A stretch of DNA of 64,000 nucleotides from JBMNGH01 sp050949725 (GTDB lineage Bacteria; Bacillota; Thermosediminibacteria; Thermosediminibacterales; Tepidanaerobacteraceae). A program made the translations under genes and the position numbers. Location of the stretch: assembly GCA_050949725.1 (NCBI GenBank), contig JBMNGH010000001.1:124001-188000 (forward strand). The letters run 5' to 3'. Positions 25,284 through 33,627 of the stretch are shown in pieces. Under the pieces are notes generated by a model, which saw only the letters and a program-made list of their open reading frames with translations, was not told where the DNA came from and did no database searches. The first letter of the stretch is position 1; every line of letters begins with the position of its first letter.

Positions 25284-25991
25284 ATGTTAAATATAGCTAT
25301 AATAGATGATGACCCCATGGTTGTGAAAGTAATCAACGACATCTGCAATAAAGCTCCAGGTTTTGGAGTTGTGGGAACCGCATATGATGCATCGAACGGC
25401 TTGACACTTATTAAAGACTGTATACCCGACCTTGTCTTGCTTGACATTTGCATGCCGGAGATAGATGGGATGGAAATTCTCAAAACAATAAGACGAGACG
25501 AACTTTCAACAGACGTGATTTTCATAACATGTGTCAGGTCAAAATCGATGATACTAAAAGCATGGCGCTTTGGGGCTGTTGATTATATAATCAAACCCTT
25601 CAGCGAAAAGCGTCTTTTAGCGTCGTTGGAATCTTATAAAAGCTTACTTAATAAACTTAAAAATATCGATTCATTTAATCAGGAAGAACTCGATAAAATG
25701 CGGCAATATGTAAACTCCTTTAATCCGGAACGGCAAGAGTATCCCAAGGGGATTCATGAAAGTTCTATAAATAAAATTGTCCGATTCTTATCCGGAAAGA
25801 AGGCAGAGGTCGATGTTTACGAAATTGCCGAAGGCATCCGAATGTCTGCTGTTACCGCCCGTAGGTATCTAAACTACCTTAGGGTAAATAACGTTGTAAA
25901 AATGGATGTAAAATACAGCGATATAGGAAGACCAAGACATGTTTATAAGCTTCGTGACTCCCAAAAAAAGAAAATTTGGCAACGTTATTGA
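25284..25991 (+). CDS. CitB/DctR-type response regulator (orphan)
   Basis: A 235-residue two-component regulator. The receiver domain spans 1-120, with acidic pocket D8-D10, phospho-acceptor D54 (LLDICMPEIDG), T/S at ITCVRS and the lysine in IKPFSEK. After a helical linker comes a winged-helix-like output (VDVYEIAEGIRMSAVTARRYLNYL, ending in GRPRHVYKL) like that of CitB/DcuR/DctR regulators of organic-acid uptake. No histidine kinase gene is adjacent. Lying at the end of the amino-acid island on the same strand, it may control that island (inference). Confidence 0.88.
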   Translation: MLNIAIIDDDPMVVKVINDICNKAPGFGVVGTAYDASNGLTLIKDCIPDLVLLDICMPEIDGMEILKTIRRDELSTDVIFITCVRSKSMILKAWRFGAVDYIIKPFSEKRLLASLESYKSLLNKLKNIDSFNQEELDKMRQYVNSFNPERQEYPKGIHESSINKIVRFLSGKKAEVDVYEIAEGIRMSAVTARRYLNYLRVNNVVKMDVKYSDIGRPRHVYKLRDSQKKKIWQRY

Positions 25992-26001
25992 TATAAGATT
26001 T

Positions 26002-26026
26002 ACCGGGTTTACTCCCGGTTTTTTTA
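26002..26026 (+). terminator. Terminator after the response regulator
   Basis: ACCGGG, 6-nt loop, CCCGGT, then eight T. Confidence 0.9.
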
Positions 26027-26065
26027 TTGTGCAACAACAAGTTTTTTTAAATATAAGTGAACGCA

Positions 26066-26386
26066 CTAATGCATCAGAAGCACAAAAGCCGCCATTCCGA
26101 TGATAACGGTTAAAAACATATTTTTTGTCTTATAGGCTATTGGTAAGGCTATCAGTGAGCACAACAACATCGGGTTAGACGTGCTGATATTCATTTTTCC
26201 ATCAGTGAGAAGAACCGCTGGAAAAAACAGTGCTGCAAGTACTGCTGCGGGTATATGGCTCAGAAACCTGACAAAAATCTCGGGAATTTCTCTTTTAGAA
26301 AGGAATGTCACAGGTATCATTCTAGGCAAATACGTAACCAAACACATTCCCATTATGAGCAAAAAATAGTTCAAATCAGTAATCAT
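26066..26386 (-). CDS. azlD: AzlD-type branched-chain amino acid exporter small subunit
   Basis: A 106-residue protein with four hydrophobic helices. The family sequence TYLPRMIPVTFLSKREIP near the N-terminus and FLSHIPAAVLAALFFPAVL identify AzlD (a BrnE-type partner). It overlaps the upstream azlC by 4 bp (ATGA), so the two are translationally coupled and form a two-component amino acid exporter. Substrates in studied systems include branched-chain amino acids and their analogues. Confidence 0.88.
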   Translation of the reverse strand: MITDLNYFLLIMGMCLVTYLPRMIPVTFLSKREIPEIFVRFLSHIPAAVLAALFFPAVLLTDGKMNISTSNPMLLCSLIALPIAYKTKNMFLTVIIGMAAFVLLMH

Positions 26387-27063
26387 TTATCTAAAAGCAC
26401 CCCCAGTACTGCAGCGATTACTGCTGCCAGTATCACATTCCAATTGCCGGGAATGGCGAACACAAATAAAATCGATAAAGCGCCGGCAATCAATGCCACC
26501 GCAATTGTTTTCCAATCTTTCAGTTGCATGCACAATAAGGCCAGGAACATACCCGGAAGCGCAAAATCAAAACCCAATGCTTTTGTATCTGGTATCAGAG
26601 CACAAAAGGCACTGCCTATCATCGTAGACAATATCCAACTCAAATAAGATGTGACATAAAGCCCGATAAAATATGTATAGGCCAAGTTTTTCTCTTTAAC
26701 ATCAGTTATGCTTACCGCAAAGCTTTCATCCGTAATGTAAAACGATATAAACGAAATTAGCTTTTGGTTTATTTCCTTGAAATAAGGGCTTAAAGATGCA
26801 CTGAACAAAACATGCCTCAGGTTCACGAATAAAGTTGTGGCTATTATTGGCAACGGGCTTATCCCCATACCCAGCAAGTTTACTGCAATAAATTGTGCAG
26901 ATCCCGCATAAACGAAAAAAGACATTAATCCTGTTTCAACCGTCTTAAGACCAATATCTGCCGCCATTACCCCAAGTGCAAAGCCGATTGGAATATATCC
27001 CATCACAATAGGTAATGAGCGCTTTATACCGTAAATCAGATGCCGCCTTTCCAGTTGGTTCAT
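26383..27063 (-). CDS. azlC: AzlC-type branched-chain amino acid exporter large subunit
   Basis: A 226-residue membrane protein of the AzlC/BrnF family. It has the typical start (RSLPIVMGYIPIGFALGVMA), FFVYAGSAQFIA, VNLRHVLFSASLSPY and ITDESFAV. It is the large subunit of an amino acid exporter with AzlD. It is convergent with the amino-acid island; export of excess branched-chain amino acids would fit an amino-acid fermenter, but no direct link is shown. Confidence 0.92.
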   Translation of the reverse strand: MNQLERRHLIYGIKRSLPIVMGYIPIGFALGVMAADIGLKTVETGLMSFFVYAGSAQFIAVNLLGMGISPLPIIATTLFVNLRHVLFSASLSPYFKEINQKLISFISFYITDESFAVSITDVKEKNLAYTYFIGLYVTSYLSWILSTMIGSAFCALIPDTKALGFDFALPGMFLALLCMQLKDWKTIAVALIAGALSILFVFAIPGNWNVILAAVIAAVLGVLLDK

Positions 27064-27151
27064 ACCGCCGTTCCTCCAGTCAGACTAATAATAACAAAAC
27101 GCCAATTGACAAGTCAATACAATGAAGCGGGAAAAATTTTTTAACAAAATA

Positions 27152-27206
27152 TTGACATATGTTCATAATAAGAATAGAATAATAGTAGAACTTATGAACA
27201 TATGTC
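27152..27206 (+). promoter_or_regulatory. Promoter with paired ArsR/SmtB-like operators upstream of the DUF5320 gene
   Basis: TTGACA (27152-27157) and TAGAAT (27175-27180) with 17-bp spacing. GACATATGTTCATAA (27154-27168) and its exact inverse TTATGAACATATGTC (27192-27206) overlap the -35 box and the expected start of transcription. Each half is itself an imperfect TGAACATATGTTCA palindrome, resembling the TGAACA-N2-TGTTCA sites of ArsR/SmtB metal sensors. The layout implies repression. Confidence 0.75.
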
Positions 27207-27282
27207 TATTACTTATAAAAATCGATTTTGTTCTTGAGACAATTTGATAATTGCACAAGAACACCGAAGGGAGGTGAAAACT

Positions 27283-27678
27283 ATGCCAAGAGGAGATGGA
27301 ACAGGCCCTGCGGGATTTGGACCGATGTCAGGCCGAGGTGCAGGATATTGTGCTGGTTATCCTGTACCGGGGTATGCTAATCCCTTCCCAAGAGGTTTTC
27401 GTGGTAGGGGCCGAGGCTTTGGATTTATTGGTAGAGGCCGAGGTTTCTATGGACGAGGTAGAGGATTCTACGCACCAGGTGCGCCTTATTGGGCAAGGGG
27501 TGCTTACCCTTTTGAGCCAGCTCCGGATTATTATGATGATTATAATCCGGACGATGAGGCAAAGGCACTTTCTCGCGAAGCTGAGTTACTAAAGAAAGAA
27601 CTTAAGGCTATAGAGGAAAGGTTAAGCGAGTTAGAGGAAAAAAAAGAAGATCTCGGTAAAGACCGAGACGAAGATTGA
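27283..27678 (+). CDS. DUF5320 glycine/arginine-rich protein
   Basis: A 131-residue protein. It begins MPRGDGTGPAGFGPMSGRGAGYC, the DUF5320 hallmark, and continues with a low-complexity RGRGFGF / RGRGFYG region and an acidic tyrosine stretch. It ends with a coiled coil (LLKKELKAIEERLSELEEKK). The start is the ATG at 27283 after GGGAGGTG. Such proteins are encoded beside NifX-like and ferredoxin-MinD genes in many anaerobes, as here; their role is unknown. A GC-rich terminator follows. Confidence 0.85.
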   Translation: MPRGDGTGPAGFGPMSGRGAGYCAGYPVPGYANPFPRGFRGRGRGFGFIGRGRGFYGRGRGFYAPGAPYWARGAYPFEPAPDYYDDYNPDDEAKALSREAELLKKELKAIEERLSELEEKKEDLGKDRDED

Positions 27679-27686
27679 GATCGCAA

Positions 27687-27725
27687 GCGGTGGGTTTGGA
27701 GCACATTCCACCCGCCGCACTTTTT
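27687..27725 (+). terminator. Terminator after the DUF5320 gene
   Basis: GCGGTGGGT pairs with ACCCGCCGC (one bulge) around a 14-nt loop, followed by ACTTTTTG. Confidence 0.75.
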
Positions 27726-27738
27726 GAATTTAAAGTGA

Positions 27739-28035
27739 TTGACAATTTATTTGAAGGTAATTAATACAACGGCTAATCACGGGCTATAAAACCGGAATTA
27801 ACTATAGTCAAACTAAACCTACTATAATTATATCATTTTTTTTAATACTATATCATGTTTTAAAAAATCAACGGGAAGTTATTTATTTTTAAACAGATTC
27901 GGTTAATTGCCATATAAAAACATGATTGCGAAATTTACAGCATTCTTATTAAGTTGTCAAAAGTTTACCCTTAAAAGTAAATTATTTAATGGAAATATAA
28001 AAAGAGAATTAAAAGACTAGAATGGAGGAATAATT
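27739..28035 (+). promoter_or_regulatory. Promoter and long leader before the first NifX-like gene
   Basis: TTGACA (27739-27744) and TAATAC (27762-27767) with 17-bp spacing would give a leader of about 260 nt. A second weaker candidate (TTGTCA near 27955) lies closer to the gene. No known riboswitch was recognised. No gene is seen in this stretch. Confidence 0.45.
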
Positions 28036-28395
28036 TTGAAGGTCGCAATTACTTCAACAGGTAAAGACTTAGAATCAATGATGGATGAAAGGTTTGGACG
28101 ATGCAGTTATTTTATCATTACAGATACCGATTCCGATGAATTTCAGGTATTTGAAAACAGGTACGTTGGTGGTGCTCACGGAGTAGGAGTTCAGGTGTCC
28201 CAGTTTATTGCAGACAAGGGAGTAGATGCTGTCATAACAGGTAATGTCGGGCCAAATGCCATGAGTGTTTTAGGTGGTGCTGGCATCCAAGTTTTTATGG
28301 CAAGATCAATGACGGTAAAGCAGGCACTGCAAAGCTTATCGGAAGGAAAGTTGGGCGAAATTAATGCTCCGACAAAAGGAAAGCATAACTTATAA
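28036..28395 (+). CDS. NifX/NafY-family (dinitrogenase Fe-Mo cofactor domain) protein, first copy
   Basis: A 119-residue single-domain protein of the Fe-Mo-cofactor-binding family (MKVAITSTGKDLESMMDERFGRC ... GVDAVITGNVGPNAM). No nitrogenase genes are present, so this is not nitrogen fixation. In sulfate reducers a protein of this type is the orange protein, which carries a Mo-Cu-S cluster and is encoded with MinD-like ATPases as here. TTG start with GGAGG 8 nt upstream. It is first in an operon with two MinD-type ATPases. Confidence 0.88.
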   Translation: MKVAITSTGKDLESMMDERFGRCSYFIITDTDSDEFQVFENRYVGGAHGVGVQVSQFIADKGVDAVITGNVGPNAMSVLGGAGIQVFMARSMTVKQALQSLSEGKLGEINAPTKGKHNL

Positions 28396-28425
28396 TGTTT
28401 ATACTAAAAAACGGCGGTGAAATAG

Positions 28426-29271
28426 ATGATTGTTGCAATCGCAAGCGGAAAAGGAGGCACAGGTAAAACCACAATAGCTACAAATTTGGCAATTTCTTTG
28501 AGAGACGAAAGGCCTGTACAGCTGATCGACTGTGATGTTGAAGAGCCTAATTCCCACCTGTTTCTCAAACCGGAGTTCCAGTACAGCGAAGATGTGGTGC
28601 TGCCGATTCCGTCAATAGATTCGCAAAAGTGCACACATTGCGGCATTTGTACTGAAAAATGTGCATACAATGCACTTGCGGATATAGGAAGCAAAATCCT
28701 GGTATTTGAAGAATTGTGCCATGGTTGCGGAGGCTGTAGCTTACTTTGTCCGGCTGGGGCAATAAAAGAAATAGACAAAAAAATCGGTGTTGTGAAAAGA
28801 GGCAGTGCTAAAGGTTTAGATTTTATCCATGGTGTGCTCGAAGTAGGATCGGTTTTAGCCCCTCCGGTAATAAAAAAGGTAAAAAGCCATATTCAAAAAG
28901 ATGCGGCGGTAATAATCGATGCACCCCCTGGCACCTCTTGTCCGATGATAAATGCGGTAGCAGGAGCGGACTTTTGTATAATGGTGACAGAGCCGACCCC
29001 ATTTGGTTTAAATGACCTAAGGCTTGCTGTTGACGTTGCTAGAGAACTTAAACTACCGTTCGGGGTTATAATAAACAGGGCAGGCATAGGAGATGCGGAT
29101 ATTGATAGTTACCTTTTAGCCGAAAATATCCCCCTGTTAATGAAAATTCCCTTTGACAGGCGTTATGCCACATGTTACGCCGAGGGTAACTTATTAGTCG
29201 AAGAGTTCGAAGACCTTAAAGAATCTTTAAAAGGCGTATGGGAGACAGTTGAAAGGCGGGTCGAACAATGA
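28426..29271 (+). CDS. MinD-family ATPase with inserted ferredoxin domain, first copy
   Basis: A 281-residue P-loop ATPase with a deviant Walker A (SGKGGTGKTT, residues 6-15). Between the N-terminal part and the Walker B region it has two [4Fe-4S] binding motifs (CTHCGICTEKC and CHGCGGCSLLCP, residues about 66-110). IIDAPPGTSCP is the switch/Walker B part. The family is thought to assemble or deliver metal clusters. It overlaps the second copy by 4 bp (ATGA), so the two ATPases are probably made in equal amounts and form a heterodimer. Confidence 0.92.
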   Translation: MIVAIASGKGGTGKTTIATNLAISLRDERPVQLIDCDVEEPNSHLFLKPEFQYSEDVVLPIPSIDSQKCTHCGICTEKCAYNALADIGSKILVFEELCHGCGGCSLLCPAGAIKEIDKKIGVVKRGSAKGLDFIHGVLEVGSVLAPPVIKKVKSHIQKDAAVIIDAPPGTSCPMINAVAGADFCIMVTEPTPFGLNDLRLAVDVARELKLPFGVIINRAGIGDADIDSYLLAENIPLLMKIPFDRRYATCYAEGNLLVEEFEDLKESLKGVWETVERRVEQ

Positions 29272-30116
29272 AAGAAATTGTTGTAATAAGCGGAAAGGGA
29301 GGAACCGGCAAAACAACCATTACAGCTTCACTTGCAGTTCTTTCAAGAGACGCAGTTTTAACCGATTGTGACGTAGATGCAGCCGATCTGTATCTTCTAT
29401 TAAAACCTGAAATAAAGCAAACCTTCGAATTTTGGGGGATGAAAAAGGCTAAAATTAATGAGGAAAAATGCGACAAATGTGGAAAATGTCAAGAACTCTG
29501 TCGTTTTGGTGCGATAAGTAATTTTAAGGTTGATCCTAATTTTTGCGAAGGCTGTGAAGTCTGTTATAACCTGTGTCCCCAAAAAGCAATAGACATGGTT
29601 GATAACCTTTCAGGCCACTGGTATATTTGCGATACAAAATACGGCCCGATGATTTATGCAAAATTAGGTGCTGCTGAGGAAAACTCCGGTAAACTCGTAG
29701 CTGTTGTCAGAAAGGCGGCTAAAGAGTTTGTTGAAAGGGAAGGATATAAGAGCATAATAACAGATGGACCTCCGGGCATCGGGTGTCCGGTCATTGCTTC
29801 CCTGTCGGGAGCCGATCTAGCTTTAGTCGTAACAGAGCCTACGGTGTCAGGAATACACGACTTGGAAAGGGTAATGAGGCTTGCAGAAAATTTTAAGCTT
29901 GATGTAAAGGTTGTCATAAACAAATACGATCTATCAGAACAAATAAGTAGTGATGTACAAAAATATTGCAGAGATAAAAATATTGAAATAGTAGGCAAAA
30001 TACCCTTCGATGAAGCTGTCGTAAAATCTATATCCCAAGGGATTCCCTTAGTCGAATATTCGGATGGTCCTGCGGCAAATGCTATTAAAAAAATGGCAAA
30101 GTCTATATTAGATTAA
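29268..30116 (+). CDS. MinD-family ATPase with inserted ferredoxin domain, second copy
   Basis: A 282-residue paralogue of the preceding protein with the same architecture: Walker A SGKGGTGKTT near residues 8-17, ferredoxin motifs CDKCGKCQELC and CEGCEVCYNLCP at about 65-105, and TDGPPGIGCP for the Walker B region. Together the two copies and the upstream NifX-like protein match the conserved orange-protein-complex core of anaerobes. The coupled ATGA start and identical order support one complex. Confidence 0.92.
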   Translation: MKEIVVISGKGGTGKTTITASLAVLSRDAVLTDCDVDAADLYLLLKPEIKQTFEFWGMKKAKINEEKCDKCGKCQELCRFGAISNFKVDPNFCEGCEVCYNLCPQKAIDMVDNLSGHWYICDTKYGPMIYAKLGAAEENSGKLVAVVRKAAKEFVEREGYKSIITDGPPGIGCPVIASLSGADLALVVTEPTVSGIHDLERVMRLAENFKLDVKVVINKYDLSEQISSDVQKYCRDKNIEIVGKIPFDEAVVKSISQGIPLVEYSDGPAANAIKKMAKSILD

Positions 30117-30125
30117 CTTGTTTTG

Positions 30126-30154
30126 TTGACGTATGTTCAATACAGTAGTAAAAT
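30126..30154 (+). promoter_or_regulatory. Promoter of the DUF134 gene with the shared operator motif
   Basis: TTGACG (30126-30131) and TAAAAT (30149-30154) with 17-bp spacing. GACGTATGTTCAA overlaps the -35 box, a near copy of the GACATATGTTCAT operator at 27154. Confidence 0.65.
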
Positions 30155-30183
30155 ACCCTTAGATTGATTACGAGGTGTTTACT

Positions 30184-30597
30184 GTGGCAAGACCACCAAA
30201 ATGGCGTCATGTTGAGTATATCCCCGATATAACGTATTTCAAACCTGCAGGCGTGCCCTTGAGAGAACTTGAGGAGATCGTCCTGACCGTAGAGGAATTG
30301 GAAGCCCTCAGATTAAAAGATCTAGAGGGCTTAGAGCAGGAACCGTGTGCCGAGAAAATGAATATTTCCAGACCCACTTTTATTCGAATAGTAAATTCAG
30401 CCCGTAGAAAGATTGCGGAAGCTTTGGTCAAAGGCAAGGCTATACGAATTGAAGGTGGGACATATAAATTCGTCAGGCCTATAAAATGTAGTGATTGCGG
30501 TTATGAATGGAGACAGCTGCAAAACAATCCCGACGAGGAGTGCCCTGAGTGTCATGGCAAGAGGCGAAGGGGATGTCGCCATGGGCATAACCGATAA
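30184..30597 (+). CDS. DUF134 family DNA-binding protein
   Basis: A 137-residue protein. The N-terminal ARPPKWRHVEYIP is the DUF134 signature. A sigma-70 region 4-like helix-turn-helix follows (LEALRLKDLEGLEQEPCAEKMNISRPTFIRIV). The C-terminus is a zinc ribbon, CSDCGYEW ... CPECHGKRRRGC. GTG start at 30184 with ACGAGGTG upstream. DUF134 genes recur next to DUF5320 and NifX-like genes; it may regulate this locus and would then be a candidate for the shared operators, although those look more like ArsR sites. Confidence 0.85.
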   Translation: MARPPKWRHVEYIPDITYFKPAGVPLRELEEIVLTVEELEALRLKDLEGLEQEPCAEKMNISRPTFIRIVNSARRKIAEALVKGKAIRIEGGTYKFVRPIKCSDCGYEWRQLQNNPDEECPECHGKRRRGCRHGHNR

Positions 30598-30649
30598 AAT
30601 AGTGTAAACTGCAATATTATTTTTGTCATCAAGAAAGGGTGTATTAAAG

Positions 30650-31462
30650 ATGAATAACAACAAAACCAATCAGCAAAGCTCACAAAAGTCTGAAGAAGAA
30701 AAATCTCAGCAGTCTTCGGCGGGCGAATTGAACAAAATAAAAAAAGTAATCGCTGTCATGAGTGGAAAAGGCGGTGTAGGCAAATCTACTGTTACAGGGC
30801 TTTTGGCTGTTGCCCTAAAAAAACAGGGGTATAATGTAGGGATTATGGATGCCGACATAACCGGGCCCAGCATTCCGCGAATGTTTGGCATATCCAAGAA
30901 GCCGGAAAGCATGGAATTTGGGATAATACCCCCCGAAAGTTCCACAGGAATCCGCATTATGTCATTAAATCTTTTACTTGAAAATGAAGACGACCCTGTA
31001 ATTTGGCGAGGTCCATTGATTGCCAATACCATAAAGCAGTTCTGGAACGATGTTATTTGGGGCGATTTGGACTGCCTTTTAGTCGATTTGCCTCCTGGAA
31101 CAAGTGATGCACCTCTAACGGTAATGCAGTCATTACCACTGAACGGGTTGATAATTGTCTCATCTCCGCAGGAACTAGTTGGAATGGTTGTAAAGAAAGC
31201 GGTGAAAATGGCCAACATGATGAAAATCCCGGTGATCGGACTTGTGGAAAACTACAGTTATGCATTGTGCCCTAAATGTGGAGAAAAAATTGCCGTATTT
31301 GGAAAGAGCCGCGGTGAGATTGGAGCTAAAGAAGCTGAGGTGCCTTATTTAGGTTCACTGCCTATAGACGATAAGTTAGCAGAGGCCTGTGACCAAGGCC
31401 AGATAGAAAAATTTGAGAGCAGTGAAACCAATAATATGACCAATTGGATTAAATTAGACTAA
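30650..31462 (+). CDS. Mrp/NBP35-type Fe-S carrier ATPase
   Basis: A 270-residue ApbC/Mrp ATPase that binds and transfers [4Fe-4S] clusters. It has a charged N-terminal extension of about 30 residues, Walker A SGKGGVGKST, DADITGPSIPRMFG, DLPPGTSDAP and the bridging-cluster CPKC motif (ALCPKCGEKI). The ATG at 30650 with AAAGGGTG upstream is preferred to one at 30623. Located between DUF134 and a second NifX-like gene, it probably serves the same metal-cluster system. Confidence 0.92.
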   Translation: MNNNKTNQQSSQKSEEEKSQQSSAGELNKIKKVIAVMSGKGGVGKSTVTGLLAVALKKQGYNVGIMDADITGPSIPRMFGISKKPESMEFGIIPPESSTGIRIMSLNLLLENEDDPVIWRGPLIANTIKQFWNDVIWGDLDCLLVDLPPGTSDAPLTVMQSLPLNGLIIVSSPQELVGMVVKKAVKMANMMKIPVIGLVENYSYALCPKCGEKIAVFGKSRGEIGAKEAEVPYLGSLPIDDKLAEACDQGQIEKFESSETNNMTNWIKLD

Positions 31463-31499
31463 ATTAAATGGAGAATGATAATTAAGAGGAGGAATTTTG

Positions 31500-31835
31500 G
31501 TGAAAGTTGTAATTCCTACTGATGATAACATGGTTTCTGCCCATTTTGGGCATTGTGCTCAATTCACGATATATGATATTGATGAGGTACAAAAGAAGGT
31601 AAATTCCAAAAAGGTTATCGATAATCCCGGTCATGAGCCCGGTTTTCTGCCGCGCTATCTAGCAGACTTTGGAATCAATTGCATCATTGCCGGAGGCATG
31701 GGTTCCAGGGCAAAACAGCTTTTTGACCAGAATAATATACAGACAATAACAGGAGCTACGGGGGAAACAGATAAAGTAATACAGTATTATTTGGAAGGAA
31801 GTCTTGAGAATAAAGGTAGTTTTTGTGATCACTAG
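31500..31835 (+). CDS. NifX/NafY-family protein, second copy
   Basis: A 111-residue protein with the same fold signature as the gene at 28036 (VVIPTDDNMVSAHFGHCAQFTIYDID ... DFGINCIIAGGMGSRAKQLF). The SAHFGHC segment is the family's typical metal/cluster-binding loop. GTG start after AGGAGG. Last gene of the metal-cluster locus; only 37 bp separate it from the Mrp gene, so they are probably one transcript. Confidence 0.87.
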   Translation: MKVVIPTDDNMVSAHFGHCAQFTIYDIDEVQKKVNSKKVIDNPGHEPGFLPRYLADFGINCIIAGGMGSRAKQLFDQNNIQTITGATGETDKVIQYYLEGSLENKGSFCDH

Positions 31836-31893
31836 TAATGGATTTTTAATTAAGGAAAGCTTGTGATCATTATTTATAAAAAGGAGATTCATT

Positions 31894-32409
31894 ATGGTTT
31901 ATAATGTGCTCAAACCTTTTAACTTAAGGTGGATTACACGGACGGCGATACTTCTTGCGATTACATTAGCCTTTCAAATGTTGGGCTTCCCACAGGTCGT
32001 AACTGGCCCTGCTGTAAACGGAATGTTGCTTATATCCGGAACATATGTTGGTGGCATCGGTGCCGTGATTATCGGCTTATTGACACCGTTTATAGCCTTT
32101 ATGAGAGGGATTCTTGCACCTCCTTTAGCCCCCATGATACCCTTTATCATGCTTGGCAATATCGTATTTGTAATAGCATACATTGTCTTTAGAAGTAAAT
32201 TGGGCAAAGGTTATGCAGGCTCTATTATCGGCCTCGTGGTTGGGGCAGTGGTCAAATTCTTGATATTGTCATCTGCCGTTCGACTAATCGTGAGTGTCCC
32301 GCCTCCTGTTGCACAAGCAATGCAGGTGCCGCAGCTTTATACGGCCATCTTGGGCGGTATTATTGCTATTATTGTGGAAAAAGCCCTTGATTCTGTTATT
32401 ATTGAATAA
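31894..32409 (+). CDS. ECF transporter S component
   Basis: A 171-residue integral membrane protein with about five or six helices. The early segment TRTAILLAITLAFQML followed by GPAVNGMLLISGTYVGGIGAVIIGLLTPFIAF is typical of substrate-binding S components of energy-coupling factor vitamin/metal importers. No energising AT module is nearby, as expected for group II systems that share one. The substrate is not readable. AAAAAGGAG precedes the ATG. Confidence 0.78.
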   Translation: MVYNVLKPFNLRWITRTAILLAITLAFQMLGFPQVVTGPAVNGMLLISGTYVGGIGAVIIGLLTPFIAFMRGILAPPLAPMIPFIMLGNIVFVIAYIVFRSKLGKGYAGSIIGLVVGAVVKFLILSSAVRLIVSVPPPVAQAMQVPQLYTAILGGIIAIIVEKALDSVIIE

Positions 32410-32424
32410 CAATAAATAATGTGG

Positions 32425-32467
32425 AAAGACACCTAGGCTTTTTAAAAGCTACAGGGTGTCTTTTTTT
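32425..32467 (+). terminator. Terminator after the ECF S component gene
   Basis: AAAGACACC pairs with GGTGTCTTT, with a small inner stem (TAGGCTTT/AAAGCTA); seven T follow from 32461. Confidence 0.88.
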
Positions 32468-32601
32468 GTTAGATAAAAAAACCCCAAACAGTATTAGCTT
32501 GCTTTTTGCCAAATATAGCCATATAATAAAAATTAGTTTTTTGTCAAAATAAAGCTGTTATTATCAGCAAGCCGTCTATTTACAGAAAGGAATAATGCCT
32601 T

Positions 32602-33627
32602 ATGAAAAAAATCAAGGTCCTGGTTGTCGATGATAGTCTTTTTTATAGAGCGATTATATCAAAAGGTATTTCTTCTGATCCTCAGATCAAAGTAATTGCT
32701 ACCGCCAGTGACCCCTTTGATGCAAGGGATAAAATTCTGCGGTACAATCCGGATGTCATCACATGTGATGTTGAAATGCCTAAAATGGACGGGATCAAGT
32801 TTGTTCAGCGGTTGATACCACAATACCCTGTGCCTGTTATTATGGTGACAACTATAAGTGAATCGGTTTTTGATGCAATAAGAGCCGGTGCAGTTGATTT
32901 CGTGACAAAACCGGATGTTACATCCCAGATTACCTTAGACTCTTTTATTGATGAATTGATTATAAAAGTAAAAACCGCTTCTCAAGCTAAAGTATCACAG
33001 TGGAGTCCCGGACGTATTTCCAGCAACATTGATTATGTAATAGATAAGAAAAACTATAGCATTATTGCTATTGGTGCCTCCACAGGCGGCACTGAAGCTA
33101 TATACAGTATTCTCAGAGCGCTTCCAAATACTACCCCCGGTATTGTAATAGTACAACACCTTCCTGCTGTCTTTTCTAAAATGTTTGCTGAAAGGTTAAA
33201 CAGGACAACCTCATTAAAAGTAAAAGAGGCACAGACGGGTGATTACGTCCAACAAGGCCATGTATTTTTAGCCCCTGGTGACAAGCATATGAAAGTCAAA
33301 AAAATAGGTGATAAGTACAAAATTAACTGTTTTGAAGGCGAAAAGGTTAACGGTCACCGTCCTTCAGTAGATGTGCTTTTCGAATCCATTGCACAAGAGG
33401 CCGGAAATAGAGCAATAGGTATAATTCTAACCGGTATGGGATATGATGGGGCAAAGGGATTGCTTTCAATGAAAAACAATGGTGCAAGGACAATAGGGCA
33501 GGATGAAAAATCGAGTGTTGTATATGGTATGCCAAAAGTGGCTTTCAATATTGGTGCGGTTGAAGCACAAGTATCCCTAAAAGACATTCCCCATAAAATT
33601 TATACAATTTTGACAGGGGCTTATTAA
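32602..33627 (+). CDS. cheB: Chemotaxis response regulator methylesterase CheB
   Basis: A 341-residue CheB. The receiver domain has DD at 10-11 and phospho-acceptor D56 (CDVEMPKMDG). The C-terminal methylesterase has the catalytic serine in GASTGGT, histidine in QHLP and aspartate in TGMGYDGA. It removes methyl groups from, or deamidates, chemoreceptors in adaptation. It lies far from and opposite to the fla/che operon at the right of the window, which contains cheD and cheC but neither cheB nor cheR. Confidence 0.96.
   Translation: MKKIKVLVVDDSLFYRAIISKGISSDPQIKVIATASDPFDARDKILRYNPDVITCDVEMPKMDGIKFVQRLIPQYPVPVIMVTTISESVFDAIRAGAVDFVTKPDVTSQITLDSFIDELIIKVKTASQAKVSQWSPGRISSNIDYVIDKKNYSIIAIGASTGGTEAIYSILRALPNTTPGIVIVQHLPAVFSKMFAERLNRTTSLKVKEAQTGDYVQQGHVFLAPGDKHMKVKKIGDKYKINCFEGEKVNGHRPSVDVLFESIAQEAGNRAIGIILTGMGYDGAKGLLSMKNNGARTIGQDEKSSVVYGMPKVAFNIGAVEAQVSLKDIPHKIYTILTGAY

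Noticed and set aside
28036..31835. Nitrogen-fixation genes
   Set aside because: NifX-like domains are present, but there is no nifH, nifD, nifK, nifE, nifN or nifB; the context fits an orange-protein-type complex instead.
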